NCBI GenBank assembly: GCA_977017575.1
Contig: CDRNVI010000066.1
Span: 62,001-126,000, forward strand
DNA length: 64,000 bases
From: Paramoeba atlantica
Lineage: Eukaryota > Discosea
Direction: 5' to 3'
Shown here: positions 1-9,558 of the stretch, piece after piece
Layout: every line of letters begins with the position of its first letter
How positions within the stretch are numbered: the first letter of the stretch is position 1
The notes under the pieces: generated by a model
What the model was told of the DNA's origin: nothing
The model's input: the letters and a program-made list of their open reading frames with translations, nothing else
Database searches by the model: none
Program-made: the position numbers and the translations under genes

Positions 1-1094
1 GAATCGAACTCATCGGCATTCGTAAACAAATCAGGAATTACAAAATTCAGCAGCGTCCACAGCTCTCTTAAATTGTTTTGGAGAGGTGTCCCGGTCACAA
101 GGAGTCGATGTGACGTATTCAGTGAGCGCACTGTGCTTGTTGTCAATGACTCATCAGATTTCAGTCTGTGAGCTTCATCGACGATTAAGTAGTTCCACAT
201 GATTTTACGAAAGGAACCAAGTTCCATTCTTACCATTTCGAATGTCGATATTATGACGTCGTACCTTTTGAGCTGAGAGGGATTCAAAACCGCTTTTATC
301 ATCATATCTCGATGTTCGTGACCAGTATGAAACCTGTACACATGCAATGAAGGACACCACATCCGAAATTCGCGAGCCCAATTGCCCAGAACACTTTTAG
401 GACAGAGAACCAGATGGGGGCCTGGTATACTCCTTCCAAACTTGAGGTAAGCTAAAAATGCTATCGTTTGAAACGTTTTTCCTAACCCCATTTCATCTGC
501 TAATATACCGTTCACATCGTTGTCGTGAAGTGAAACGAGCCAGTTGACTCCGTTAAGTTGGTAGGAGCGAAGCTCCCCGGAAAGATATGGTGGAGTTACT
601 TGTAGCCTTGAACGCACAGAAGAGGGTGTCAAATTGATCTCACTCTCTGTATCCTCCTGTGAAGCACATTCGTCCTGAGAGTATACCCGCGCGGGTCCGG
701 AGCGCTGCTTTCGAACCGGAGATTGCGTTACCTCACTCTCATGAGCAGGCGTCGTACTCATCCACAACTCTGTCTGCTCCAACAATGCATCAAAGGAAGA
801 AAACCTTTTAGTTGTAGTCTTGGTAAGCAGTGCAAGTGCCCTTCTCCGTTGGGCAACGAGGTGACGCGACCTAGCTTGTTCGGTTTTTAGCTTTTCATCA
901 TACTCTTCGGGGCTTCGAAAAGGTATTATCGCATGCAAAGAGCTCTTGAAACGAGAAGTTGCCTCATCTAGTGCGTTGGGGTCCTCTCCGTGATCGAGGA
1001 AGGACTGAATTTCCTTCTTTTCTAGAGATTGGGCAAGTTGGTCATTGATTCTTCTCAGATCCTGCGAAAGATTTTGATCTTGCCGTATGCGCAT
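1..1094 (-). CDS. ISWI-type SNF2 chromatin-remodelling ATPase (3' part outside window)
   Basis: ATP-driven nucleosome remodeller of the SNF2 superfamily, expected in the nucleus. The frame starts at the ATG at 1092-1094 and runs off the left edge, so only the N-terminal extension and the first helicase lobe are seen. Visible in order: a charged N-terminal region of about 180 residues, then the ATPase lobe with motif I DEMGLGKT (around 535-480), IPGPHLVLCPKS, the DEAH box in LIVDEAHRLK (around 190-150) and motif III VTGTPLQNNLRELWTLLNF. The IPGPH and LQNNLRELW stretches and NADEFDS after motif III are closer to ISWI (SMARCA5) than to CHD or Swi2, by memory of the families. The second lobe and the HAND-SANT-SLIDE region would lie beyond position 1. 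There are no introns in the visible part. Confidence 0.85.
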   Translation of the reverse strand, partial: MRIRQDQNLSQDLRRINDQLAQSLEKKEIQSFLDHGEDPNALDEATSRFKSSLHAIIPFRSPEEYDEKLKTEQARSRHLVAQRRRALALLTKTTTKRFSSFDALLEQTELWMSTTPAHESEVTQSPVRKQRSGPARVYSQDECASQEDTESEINLTPSSVRSRLQVTPPYLSGELRSYQLNGVNWLVSLHDNDVNGILADEMGLGKTFQTIAFLAYLKFGRSIPGPHLVLCPKSVLGNWAREFRMWCPSLHVYRFHTGHEHRDMMIKAVLNPSQLKRYDVIISTFEMVRMELGSFRKIMWNYLIVDEAHRLKSDESLTTSTVRSLNTSHRLLVTGTPLQNNLRELWTLLNFVIPDLFTNADEFD

Positions 1095-1233
1095 TAAAAA
1101 GGAACACTAATAATAAATATACGGGGTTCATATTTCACAACACATACGTCCGAATTTTGTTTTACCAAAAAGGATATACGAAAGGAACATGTCAAAACCG
1201 GCTATTTTCCATTATTCCTATTTATTTTGTATG

Positions 1234-2496
1234 TTATAAGAGGTCTGACACGTTTTCAACTGCACCTTCCGGATCCTCCCTGTATAGAAAGAGAAAGCCC
1301 TGCAGATGTGCCATGCTGATCGTTGACACGCAGGAATCTTTCTTGTCCGCGTCCGATATTGAAGTATTCACTTCAGGGATTCGCTCAATAAACTTCTCAG
1401 CAAGCAGTTCCTCGTTAGGAAAGAATCGCAAGAAGAGAGACCGAATTTGGTTTTGAGTGGCATAACCAATGTACGCACGAACATCGACCCTTCCAGGACG
1501 TATGAGTGCCGGGCTAAGCTTTTCCACATGGTTGGTGGTGAGGAAAAGAATCCTCCCCTCTTGTGCGGCAACCCCGTCCAACGCATTCAACAGCCCCGAC
1601 ATCGTCACCCGGCTCTCCTTATGAAACGCCCGGTCAATATCCTCCAGCAGCAGCACACACTTTTTCGGCGACGCATTCAGTAACTGCGTCAATGACTCAT
1701 CATCCAGCGAATGATGCGACAAACACAACACACAAATCGCCATCGAAAGCTCCCCCGCGAGCGCCAACACCAACGAACTCTTCCCACACCCCGGGGGACC
1801 ATGGAGCAAATACCCCCTTCGGTACGGAATCCCCATCTCATGGTACCACTCCGCACTTTGTAGAAAATCTCTCGCATCCTTCAGCAGTGCCTCCTGTCGT
1901 TGATCATCTAAAATCACACTCGACAGGGGCCGTCTTCTCCTCGGCTCCGCGACCCGAATCCATCGGCTTCCCGCGCTATGATAAAGCACCGTCTTGTTGG
2001 ACTCACGATTCGCGGCGTACGCTTTAGCCGCGTCTAGAAGTGAGGTAACCACCGAGGGGTCACTCCCGTAGGTGGTTACCGTGAGCGTCTCGGTGATCGT
2101 ATCCATTGCGTTTCCTGAGGCCGAGGCTAAGCGATCGGAGGGCCGATGACGTTGAATCAGAAAGGGGCGAGAGCGGTACCAGAACACATGCGGGAGATTC
2201 GGCGCAGGCGTCAGCAGCGCCTCTGCGGTGACTTGATCGTTGGGGAGAATCTCCACACGTTTGGTTAACACACTCAGGTGGGAGGTGTGGTGGAAGCCCC
2301 GGACGTGGGCCATCCAGCGCATGAGCCAGTCAAAGGAGACATCGCGGGAGGTGGTCTCGAGGGAGACAAAGTAGTTGCGTTGGAGGTAGAGTTTGGCGAG
2401 CCGGGAGACCCCGCGGAGAGCGAAGGCACCCGCGGCCACGCCGTACAGGCCCATACCCGCGGTGAACATGGGATTGGAGAGGAAGGCGTCGGTCAT
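1234..2496 (-). CDS. BCS1: BCS1-like mitochondrial AAA ATPase
   Basis: AAA-type chaperone of the mitochondrial inner membrane. It moves the folded Rieske iron-sulfur protein across the membrane during complex III assembly. The 420-residue frame matches the usual BCS1 length. The N-terminus holds a short hydrophobic glycine-rich segment (about residues 8-28), the expected single membrane anchor without a cleaved presequence. The BCS1-specific region follows. The AAA module has Walker A GPPGCGKSS (about 233-241), Walker B VLLLEDID (about 281-288), sensor TTNH (about 320) and the arginine-finger region RPGRVD (about 333-338). The start is the first ATG; on the coding strand a CT-rich stretch lies just upstream. 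The gap to the ISWI start is only about 140 bp, same strand. The 5' two thirds is more GC-rich than the 3' end. Confidence 0.92.
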   Translation of the reverse strand: MTDAFLSNPMFTAGMGLYGVAAGAFALRGVSRLAKLYLQRNYFVSLETTSRDVSFDWLMRWMAHVRGFHHTSHLSVLTKRVEILPNDQVTAEALLTPAPNLPHVFWYRSRPFLIQRHRPSDRLASASGNAMDTITETLTVTTYGSDPSVVTSLLDAAKAYAANRESNKTVLYHSAGSRWIRVAEPRRRRPLSSVILDDQRQEALLKDARDFLQSAEWYHEMGIPYRRGYLLHGPPGCGKSSLVLALAGELSMAICVLCLSHHSLDDESLTQLLNASPKKCVLLLEDIDRAFHKESRVTMSGLLNALDGVAAQEGRILFLTTNHVEKLSPALIRPGRVDVRAYIGYATQNQIRSLFLRFFPNEELLAEKFIERIPEVNTSISDADKKDSCVSTISMAHLQGFLFLYREDPEGAVENVSDLL

Positions 2497-2877
2497 GAGG
2501 TGGGGAGAGAGGGTAAAAAGCGTAGAACTGAAGAACTTGTATCAAAAAAGTTGAGAACGAGATAAAAAACTCGTTTCTACGTACGTTCTATAGTTTAACT
2601 CCGAAACTAACCTTGCATCATAAACAGAATCCTCAAGTAAACTCAAATACAACCCGTTGAGTATTGAACATGTAGAACTGAGTATATTTTTCTCAGACAT
2701 TCCTAAAATAGCCGGTGAATTCTAAAGCTTAAATAAGTGCCCAAGTCTGAAATTACCATCTCCTTTTCAAATACATGAAATATATAAAAATAATCCTTGA
2801 TAAAAAATCACAAACAACCTACAACCTTCCCCAACCCTTTCCGTTCCCCCAAAACGTATCTTCCACCACCACTTCCC
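2497..2877. other. Spacer between zinc-finger gene and BCS1
   Basis: About 380 bp without a gene. The part next to the BCS1 start is purine-rich on the plus strand, so the BCS1 leader is CT-rich. The rest is AT-rich. I see no RNA gene or repeat. Confidence 0.5.
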
Positions 2878-3693
2878 TTAATAAAACCTCCCCTTCTCCT
2901 CACGCCGCTCCTCCTCCTCCTCCTCGTACCCCCCCTCCCTCCCCCCCGCGGCGGACGGCGGCTTTGCGGCGTCACAGAATTTGCAACGCAGGCGGAACGC
3001 AAAGTTCACCCGCCCGCACGGACAGTTCCAGTCCCCGAAGCGGAACGTCGGGGGGGGGCGGGGCTTGGGGTCGCCGTACCGCGGGGGGGACTCGCTCCGG
3101 GGCTCATACCCGTACGGGGCCCCGCGGCTCCCGGGGGGGTACTGCCGCGAGGGGTACCCGCGGCTGTCGTTGTACGGCGCGGCGTAGTTGTACGACCCGT
3201 AGGGGCGGGAAGTGGAGGAGGAGGAGGAAGAGGAGGGGGGAGGGTAGCTTGAGGGGGGCTCACCGCGGGGGGGATTCCCACGGGGGGCATGGCAACGGTG
3301 ACAGCTCTCACGGGAGGCGAAGTTGTGGTGGTCACAGGAGGGGCAGGTCCAGTCCCCGGGACGGAAGGGTTGTTTGAAGTCGCGAGTGGCGAATCGTGAG
3401 GTGCGACAGCGGTGACAGTCTTTGCGGTAGGCAAAGTTGTGGTTGGCACACGAGATGCAGAGCCAGTCCCCGGGTCGCATGTTCTGAATATCGGCGGGGT
3501 TGACTTGAACCTCAGAGGCCCCGGGCTTTAGAACTCCACACGCTTTGCATGTACGTCGAAAAGCAAAGTTTGGGTAGCGACACTCGGGACAATCCCAGTC
3601 TCCTTCGCGCTTCGGTGGGTCAGCACGTGTGGTGGACGTACTTTCGTCTGACGGTGTTACTTCGTCGTTGATACTCTTTGTTAATTCGGTCAT
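2878..3693 (-). CDS. RanBP2-type zinc-finger protein with four fingers
   Basis: A 271-residue protein with four RanBP2-type (C4) zinc fingers, each beginning GDW: GDWDCPECRYPNF, GDWLCISCANHNF, GDWTCPSCDHHNF and GDWNCPCGRVNFAF. In the first three the spacing is C-x2-C-x10-C-x2-C. The fourth has only one residue between its first two cysteines, a variant I also recall from plant and fungal relatives. Fingers 1-3 are close together in the N-terminal half. Finger 4 is near the C-terminus after a linker rich in S, P, Y and R. The protein ends in an acidic run of E and R. This fold commonly binds single-stranded RNA (ZRANB2 and plant or yeast Nrp1-like proteins), so an RNA-binding role is likely, but the exact orthologue is not clear. 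The coding strand is very GC-rich in the linker, unlike its neighbours. Confidence 0.85.
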   Translation of the reverse strand: MTELTKSINDEVTPSDESTSTTRADPPKREGDWDCPECRYPNFAFRRTCKACGVLKPGASEVQVNPADIQNMRPGDWLCISCANHNFAYRKDCHRCRTSRFATRDFKQPFRPGDWTCPSCDHHNFASRESCHRCHAPRGNPPRGEPPSSYPPPSSSSSSSTSRPYGSYNYAAPYNDSRGYPSRQYPPGSRGAPYGYEPRSESPPRYGDPKPRPPPTFRFGDWNCPCGRVNFAFRLRCKFCDAAKPPSAAGGREGGYEEEEEERREEKGRFY

Positions 3694-4044
3694 GCAGCTA
3701 TAGGTCCAAAAGATTTGAAGTTAACCTAGATAAAATAAAATAGTTTGATCACCTTTGTTTAACGGCGAACAAAAACATCATACAGGGACTAGAACAGAGT
3801 GAGTTCTGGTAGAAATGATTGTGTATCAATCCATTTGCTCAGAACTAGCTGAAAATGTGAAATCCTATTTAATAGACGGATAATCATATTTAACATGACT
3901 TGCTGATCTCATAAGAAACCGTAGCTAACGAGTCAGTGAAGTACGACTCAGTAAGGTACGAATTGCTTTGCTAGATACTCCCGCTTTTAGTCTGAATATC
4001 CATCGTTTACATGATTGCACATATGACGAAGAAAGCAAACTAGG
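3694..4044. other. Spacer between bromodomain and zinc-finger genes
   Basis: About 350 bp, AT-rich. I see no gene, repeat or RNA feature. Confidence 0.4.
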
Positions 4045-5358
4045 TTATGATGCTTCACAAAGATTTGGAAGTAGCAACTCAGCATTCAGGTCAATGAAAC
4101 ATAACAGGTCGTCGATGTTAGAGAGTATAGGATGCATTGCCCCAGCTTCAGTCCCACTCGCAGATATCAATGATGGGGCATGAATCAAAAAACGGACAAG
4201 ATGCTCTGCACCAAAGTATTTGGACCAGTTAACCCCGGTAGCAGTGTCGTAATGTAGGTCGCATGATGGCGTTGCGTATTGACTGTGATTTTCATGAAAA
4301 TCGGATTTTCGTTCAGTAATTCTTTGTGCTATTTCGCAGAAATAAAGTCGCTCGGAATCATACAGCAATATTTTTGGAAGTGACGCATTGAACATTTCCC
4401 GAAGAGTGTGAAGTATGGACTCACATTCCTCAATTTCATCCCTAGTAACTTGTGGCAAGCTAGATAATTTTGACAAAAAGCGCTCGAGAACGGAATGAGC
4501 AGTTATGTGCTTCAGCGCACTCTTTGCCTGAGGAACAACTTCAACTGAATCTTTCGGCTGATTTTCTTGTGAAATATTTGTGACATTCTGAGGCCCCTCA
4601 TCGCTTATCTGAGTCTTGCGACGGACAGATTCGATATCACAGTTTTTCTTTGTAAAATAGTTTTCGCGAGCGCGGAGGTAGAACAAAAGCCTAGAAGGGA
4701 CCTTAATTTGTGGTAAAACCATAGAATGGTCTTTCTCGCATACTGAAGGCACTAAATGTTTCGGTAAAAGATCTCGTATACTGATATTCTCATTTTGTAT
4801 GGACGTCTGTAGCGTGCCTCTCAGCTCAGGCGGTCTCTCAGCCACATTTATTAAATGTGGCGAAGCTGCAGAGGATGAACTCTGATGTGACAGTCGAATG
4901 CGTATTTTTGGACGTGACATTGCCTTGGAATCACGTAGAGAGGCATCTTTATCCGTTGTAGTGTGGTGCGGTGTTTCATATTTCTCATGCATCAAAGTTC
5001 GTGGAATTTCATTTTGCAAAGCAGTTTTCAACGTGTGAAGCTTGGGCACGATCACATCTTGTATTTGCAATGCAAGCTTTCCAAATACGCTATCAACCCC
5101 GTTGAATTTAAAGCAGTTCTGGAGAAGAAGTTCAAAGTCGGCTTCCCACTGCTCGAGCGATGTGTATTTTTTCTCATCGTTTTTCTCCGACATTTTATCT
5201 AGCCACATTCCTTGTGGACAGGCTTCTTGATATAATTTGGTCAATTGGGGAAAATCAACCGTTGGATTTCTTACGAAAAAGTTGCTAGTATCCATCCTAC
5301 GTATTTCAGATATCAGCGCTGCGATGTCTCCATTCACCGAATCTGCGGAAGATGACAT
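4045..5358 (-). CDS. Bromodomain plus MRG-domain protein
   Basis: Probable chromatin reader. I take the start at 5356-5358 (MSSSADS), giving 437 residues. The frame stays open for 58 more codons, but those run through an inverted-repeat element and look non-protein. Residues about 25-110 form a bromodomain: NFFVRNPTVDFPQLTKLY, an expected ZA-loop region, and QNCFKFNG, where the asparagine is the usual acetyl-lysine contact. Residues about 195-437 look like an MRG domain: an entry helix (PSRLLFYLRARENYF), then LPKILLYDSER and YFGAEHLVRFLIHAPSL, matching the LYKFER and YGAPHLLRLF blocks of MORF4/MRG15. MRG proteins such as Eaf3/MRG15 belong to NuA4 and Rpd3S complexes and usually carry a chromodomain; here a bromodomain sits in its place. 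The bromodomain call is firm. The MRG call rests on motif memory. Confidence 0.75.
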   Translation of the reverse strand: MSSSADSVNGDIAALISEIRRMDTSNFFVRNPTVDFPQLTKLYQEACPQGMWLDKMSEKNDEKKYTSLEQWEADFELLLQNCFKFNGVDSVFGKLALQIQDVIVPKLHTLKTALQNEIPRTLMHEKYETPHHTTTDKDASLRDSKAMSRPKIRIRLSHQSSSSAASPHLINVAERPPELRGTLQTSIQNENISIRDLLPKHLVPSVCEKDHSMVLPQIKVPSRLLFYLRARENYFTKKNCDIESVRRKTQISDEGPQNVTNISQENQPKDSVEVVPQAKSALKHITAHSVLERFLSKLSSLPQVTRDEIEECESILHTLREMFNASLPKILLYDSERLYFCEIAQRITERKSDFHENHSQYATPSCDLHYDTATGVNWSKYFGAEHLVRFLIHAPSLISASGTEAGAMHPILSNIDDLLCFIDLNAELLLPNLCEAS

Positions 5359-5484
5359 TCGAATTGTATGTTCAAATGAATGCTTGTGAAAAAGATCACG
5401 AAACAGAAAATCGATCACACTGTGTACAAAAATTTTGACTGTCACACTCGAAGTCGGAACAGTATCCAATTTACGTAAATGTAT

Positions 5485-5575
5485 TACTGTACCCCCCCTA
5501 CTTACATGTAGATACTTACATGTATCTGTCACTACTTTTCGCGAAAAGGTGACAGATAACTAGGGGGGTACAGTA
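5485..5575. repeat. Short TA-flanked inverted-repeat element (MITE-like)
   Basis: Ends are CTGTACCCCCC and GGGGGGTACAG, each preceded or followed by TA, which fits a TA target duplication. Inside, CTGTCAC and GTGACAG also pair, so the 91-bp unit can fold almost fully. The ends resemble those of the element at 32740-33042. It lies just upstream of the bromodomain-MRG start codon. Confidence 0.65.
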
Positions 5576-5929
5576 TTAATCATTTTGGTGGAATCTCCCT
5601 TTTTTCCCCCAAATTATTTTCAAAAAAAAATACTTTAAAGTTTTTTCGAGTTCAGCGATTTTACAATCCTTCTAGATTGGTATTGACGAAAGAGAAGACT
5701 TTGACTTATTTACACCAAGCCATTCGGGGACATTCATAGAAAATAAGAGTTCTAGGGCTCAAATTATGGCACACCAGGTTGACAAACTTGTGACACACTT
5801 ATAGAGTTCGGTAGCGCATCGATACTGTATGGACAAAACATGGACGAGCGAAATGGGAAATTGAAAGCACGAATGGCCTTTATTTCAGCCTCAGAAAATG
5901 AGCTCATGAAATACAAGTAAATAATTGTT
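5576..5929. other. Spacer before LINE A
   Basis: About 350 bp, AT-rich, no recognisable gene. GC content rises sharply at about 5930, where the family A LINE begins. Confidence 0.4.
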
Positions 5930-8098
5930 GAATCCTTTTTTTACCTCTACTCTCTTTCTCCCCGGCGCAAACCCATGACGGCGACGTCGGCGTGACCACC
6001 GGGGATCCAAGGATTCCGCTACTGGGCTTAACACCCCATCATCCTCGACCTCAGGGGGACCTGCTACCACCCCTCTCAGACGAGACTCCAGCCCCCACCC
6101 CTCCCTAGGGGTCGAGGGGCTGCACCAGCTCTCCATCGAGGGGCTGAAGAAGGTGAGGCCGGACTTGGTCGTCCGAGTCAAGGAGCAGCACAAGCCATGT
6201 GCCTGCGACTTCTGTGGCCCCCCTTTCGTGCCAATCAGGCGGGACAACCGCCTGCGTGATGAGTGCGTTACTCTGCGCTCTCGGCACAGGAACGACATAA
6301 GAGTGCGTGCTTCGACGGAAGCCTCTGGGACCCCTCCATCCCGTCCCACGTCTTCCTCTCGATCCTCCCGCGCCAACTCCACGGCTAGTAAGGATCACAC
6401 GTTCTTCTTCCTCTCGGGGCCGATCCCGGAGCTTTGACCGTATAGGTACTACGGTGGCCCCTACCCCCATCCTGAGGAAAGCAGCCAACGTTTCCTTCGC
6501 TCCTCTCCCCACCTCCGACAGTCGGAGCACGTCCTACGCCCGCATCTCGGCGCCTGGCCTGGCGACCGCCCCCCGATCACGTCGGAAGCGATGGATAGCG
6601 ACGCCGCAGCCCCGATGGAGCGTCCGCTGAAACTCCCCGCGCTTGCGCAGAAGTTCAAGGCGATGGACGCTGTGCGCCTCAAACTCCTCCCCACCCTTTC
6701 TAGTTCGGGGCTCCCTCTAGCTCAAACCGGAAGATGCTCTGTCTCTCTGCGTCTCCTTTCGGCCCTACACTCAGAGCACGAGAGGATCTCCCTTGAGGAA
6801 ATGGAGACCCGGGCACGCCGTGAGCTGACCCTGGAGGCTGTCAGTGGTCTGCACGCGGCCCAGAAAGCCATCGAGGATCGCTTTCTACTGATCAATGCGG
6901 GCCATTTGGTATGCATTGAATGTGGGGTAGCCCAACCCCACCATGTAGCTTTACAGGCGCACCTAGTAAAGGTGCACGGTCCGAAGCGGCTAAGGAAAGC
7001 GTCTATTGCCCTGCTAAAGGAGCATGCCCCTGAAGTCCTCCGGATCAAAACGGAGCGGTACGCCTCCATGCTGGCGTACTATGAGGGGTTCTGCGCTGAG
7101 GAAGCCCGCTTGCGCATGGCCCAGGTCAACACAGTGGCTAAAGGACCTCCATGGCCCGTGCCCCCCCTACGCTCCTTCCCTCTCCCCATTCCCAACTCCC
7201 CTCCTCCTTCCCCCCCATCTCTACCGGCGGACAGGTCGGGCGCGTACCCGATACAGACGAGAGCACCCATTGGGGAAGTCCCGGATAAACCACACGAGCC
7301 GGTAGGGGAAGAGGTCCTCAAAATCCACCTCGACATTGGCCCCGAGCGCTTGGGTCATATAGTCATTCCCTGTCCGCCCGAACGCTCGTTTCAAGCTACA
7401 ATCAGCATTGTGGGCAACACTTTAGGGGTCCCCAGAGAGAGCCTGCTGCTGAAGGACATCTCCGGCGAAGCCACCCCCATCACCGACTGGGAAGGGCTGG
7501 ACAGAGCGCAAAGAGTCGCGGTCAGCCTCTCCCTTCCCCCCTTTCCCCCCCAGGGCCTAGCGATGGGGCCACTGTCAGGGTGTATGACGGGACACACCAC
7601 GGCATGGTCTCCGCCCCAGGGGTGAGTGCGGCGCAAGACATCCCCGCCGGTCTGAACGAGGTCTTGGGTATCGCCCGGATCATGACCGGTGCCTGGGAGC
7701 CCCGCAACTACGAAGAAGGGCTCCTTTGGTGTTTCCTTCCCACAGAAACCCTGGTAAGCGAAACGGGCTGAACCACCCCTCGGGAAGCCGGATGCAACAT
7801 GGTCCGGGGGGACTGAAACTTCTGGGGGCGTACGTAGGCGCCACGGAAGCGAGGGAAGAGGAATGGGTCCTCTCCAAGGTCCCCAAGGTCACTAATTTCT
7901 TGGGTAAACTCAAGGATTTACCGAGACAGTGTGCCCTTCCTCTCCTCCGCCTATGCGGGAGCTCCGGTGGAACTTCATAGTTCGCACGCACGAACCGGGG
8001 GTGACCAAAAAGGCGAACCTGCAGGTGGACGCGGCCATCACCGCATGCTCCGAAGCTCTTATCGGGGGGATGGGTGCAATGGGAACGACACCGTTCGT
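5930..8098 (+). mobile_element. R2-like LINE, family A copy 1, 5' part
   Basis: GC-rich non-LTR retrotransposon sequence in the sense orientation. The 5' half encodes zinc-finger and linker regions. The last part (about 7780-8098) matches the region after the RT active site of copy 2 at 37807-40441. The whole middle, including the RT core, is absent: the coding text jumps from the SETG motif at 7771 to SGSRMQH at about 7785. The left boundary at 5930 is set by the composition change and is approximate. The right boundary is the insertion of a family B LINE at about 8100. The missing 3' part of family A resumes at about 13345. Confidence 0.8.
6591..7980 (+). pseudogene. LINE A polyprotein remnant (zinc finger and linker; RT deleted)
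   Basis: The open frame 6591-7625 encodes the N-terminal part of the LINE A protein. It includes a C2H2-type finger, CIECGVAQPHHVALQAHLVKVHG in shape C-x2-C-x12-H-x4-H, at about 6910-6980, as in R2-clade proteins. A possible second Cys/His cluster lies in a different frame at about 6195-6290. After a proline-rich linker comes a conserved block (VGNTLGVPRESLLLKD, DREGLDRAQRV-like) shared with copy 2. The text then continues in other frames (7580-7771, then 7726-7980), showing frameshifts, and is deleted through the RT. Not functional. Confidence 0.8.
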
Positions 8099-8234
8099 AA
8101 ATAAAGTTTTTAGTAAAAAGTTTTTAGTAAAAGTTTTTACGTCGGACTTCCTGGGCGTTGTTTGTTCATACTATTGCATAATAGCAGAGAGTTTTCAGGG
8201 TAAGGCCCGCATACAACGGGATAACCCTTTTTAT

Positions 8235-9536
8235 TTAGCAAGCAGAGCGGTTTTCCTCGTCCGTCCATTCAGCTTCGTTCCTCCGAGCCCAGATAATATA
8301 GCTGGCCCGACCAGCCATTAAACTCATGCTTTCTCTGCATGATCTGGCTCGTTTTCGTTCCCCTTGGAACACGGCGTCAAGATAGCGACAGGATCCGCTA
8401 GGAAGTCCCCGTGCGCCGATCTCGAACGCTAGGGCGTAGCAGTTCGGGTTCTCGATTCTGCGCTCGTGGAGAAGTGAGTTATACTTCTCTGACTTCCGCC
8501 GGTGTGCGTTTTCGCAGTTCTCCTCCCACGGGACAGTTAGCTCAATGATGAACTCGGTCCCGTTCCGTAGTTTGATCCAGCCATCCGGGCGCAGTAAACT
8601 GTCGCTACTGGTGTACCACGGGGGTGGGTTCCGTTCACCCGTGAGGTCAAAGTGGCAAGCTTCGGTGGCAGGGGATTGGCGTACGTGTCGTGCGAACTCG
8701 CGGAGAACCATGTCGTGTCTTAGTGTGTACCTCCCTTGTTGTAAGGATGTGTTGCATGATGAAAGGACGTGTCTTGTTGTTTGTGGTTTGTCTCGGCATA
8801 TGGGACATTTTGTATCAGAGTGATAGTTGCGACCCCATTGTGCAAGGGATACTCGGGAGGGCAGGGGGGTTAGAGTCATGACGGAGGACATGAATCGCGA
8901 GAGTTTCTCGTTTCGGATCCCATGGATGGCAGATGCAAATTCTTGTGCCATTTCTGGGTCTGACGGAAACTGCCACCAGAGGGCAGCAACAGGAGCACGT
9001 TGTCGTAGACGTGTAATCATTTGTTCTTCGTGGGCATCACGGAGTATTTGTCGTGCGCGCTGTGGGTCGTTAAGATGATCGGTTATCTGTGCAGCTGGGC
9101 GGATTTGACCTTTCGCACGCTTCCTTTGCTCTTCCTGGATGCGGAAGCGCAATGCCTTGAGCACGTTCGGGTCTCGTGATTGATGCATTTGGGTAAGTGA
9201 CGTTCCGGTGCACTCGTACCAGAGTTGTGTCAGACTTTTGAGATTCCAGCCGCGGCAGGAGTATAGTACTTCTGTGCTACCGGCACGAGCCATGTTAATC
9301 CATCGTCGAATGTGTGCTGTGACTCGCTTCTGAAGCCGCAGAACTGAGCTGAAAGAGATGCAGGGGTGGATGGTAAACTGAAACCGAAGTCGGGAAATTA
9401 TAGCGTGTCTGTAGATCCACAGCTTAGCCGGGAGATTATGGGCGCTGGCACTCGTGTTTTCGAGCCATCCCTTCAGCTTTGAGTTTAATTTCTTGAAAAG
9501 TTCGTTTAGCTGCTGAGATCCAGGGGCGAGGGTCAT
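8235..9536 (-). CDS. LINE B protein, C-terminal region with restriction-like endonuclease
   Basis: A 433-residue frame that continues the family B polyprotein one base out of phase with the 9559-13281 frame. It begins in the RT thumb (FLGMTLAPG context). The later part has a Cys/His knuckle, CPICRDKPQTTRHVLSSC, followed by RPDGWIKL and EFIIELTVPWEEN. These fit the zinc knuckle plus PD-(D/E)-type restriction-like endonuclease typical of R2/NeSL-like LINEs. The endonuclease would nick the target DNA. Copy 2 has the same order with about half the residues identical. The listed start methionine is internal to the original protein. Confidence 0.85.
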   Translation of the reverse strand: MTLAPGSQQLNELFKKLNSKLKGWLENTSASAHNLPAKLWIYRHAIISRLRFQFTIHPCISFSSVLRLQKRVTAHIRRWINMARAGSTEVLYSCRGWNLKSLTQLWYECTGTSLTQMHQSRDPNVLKALRFRIQEEQRKRAKGQIRPAAQITDHLNDPQRARQILRDAHEEQMITRLRQRAPVAALWWQFPSDPEMAQEFASAIHGIRNEKLSRFMSSVMTLTPLPSRVSLAQWGRNYHSDTKCPICRDKPQTTRHVLSSCNTSLQQGRYTLRHDMVLREFARHVRQSPATEACHFDLTGERNPPPWYTSSDSLLRPDGWIKLRNGTEFIIELTVPWEENCENAHRRKSEKYNSLLHERRIENPNCYALAFEIGARGLPSGSCRYLDAVFQGERKRARSCRESMSLMAGRASYIIWARRNEAEWTDEENRSAC

Positions 9537-9558
9537 ACCAAGAAATGAGCTTCCGGCG

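Noticed and set aside
2775-3377. Plus-strand frames over the zinc-finger gene
   Set aside because: They mirror the GC-rich coding strand of the four-finger protein and have R/G/P-rich nonsense content.
5359-5532. Longer N-terminus for the bromodomain-MRG protein
   Set aside because: The extra 58 codons run through the TA-flanked hairpin element and show no protein-like pattern.
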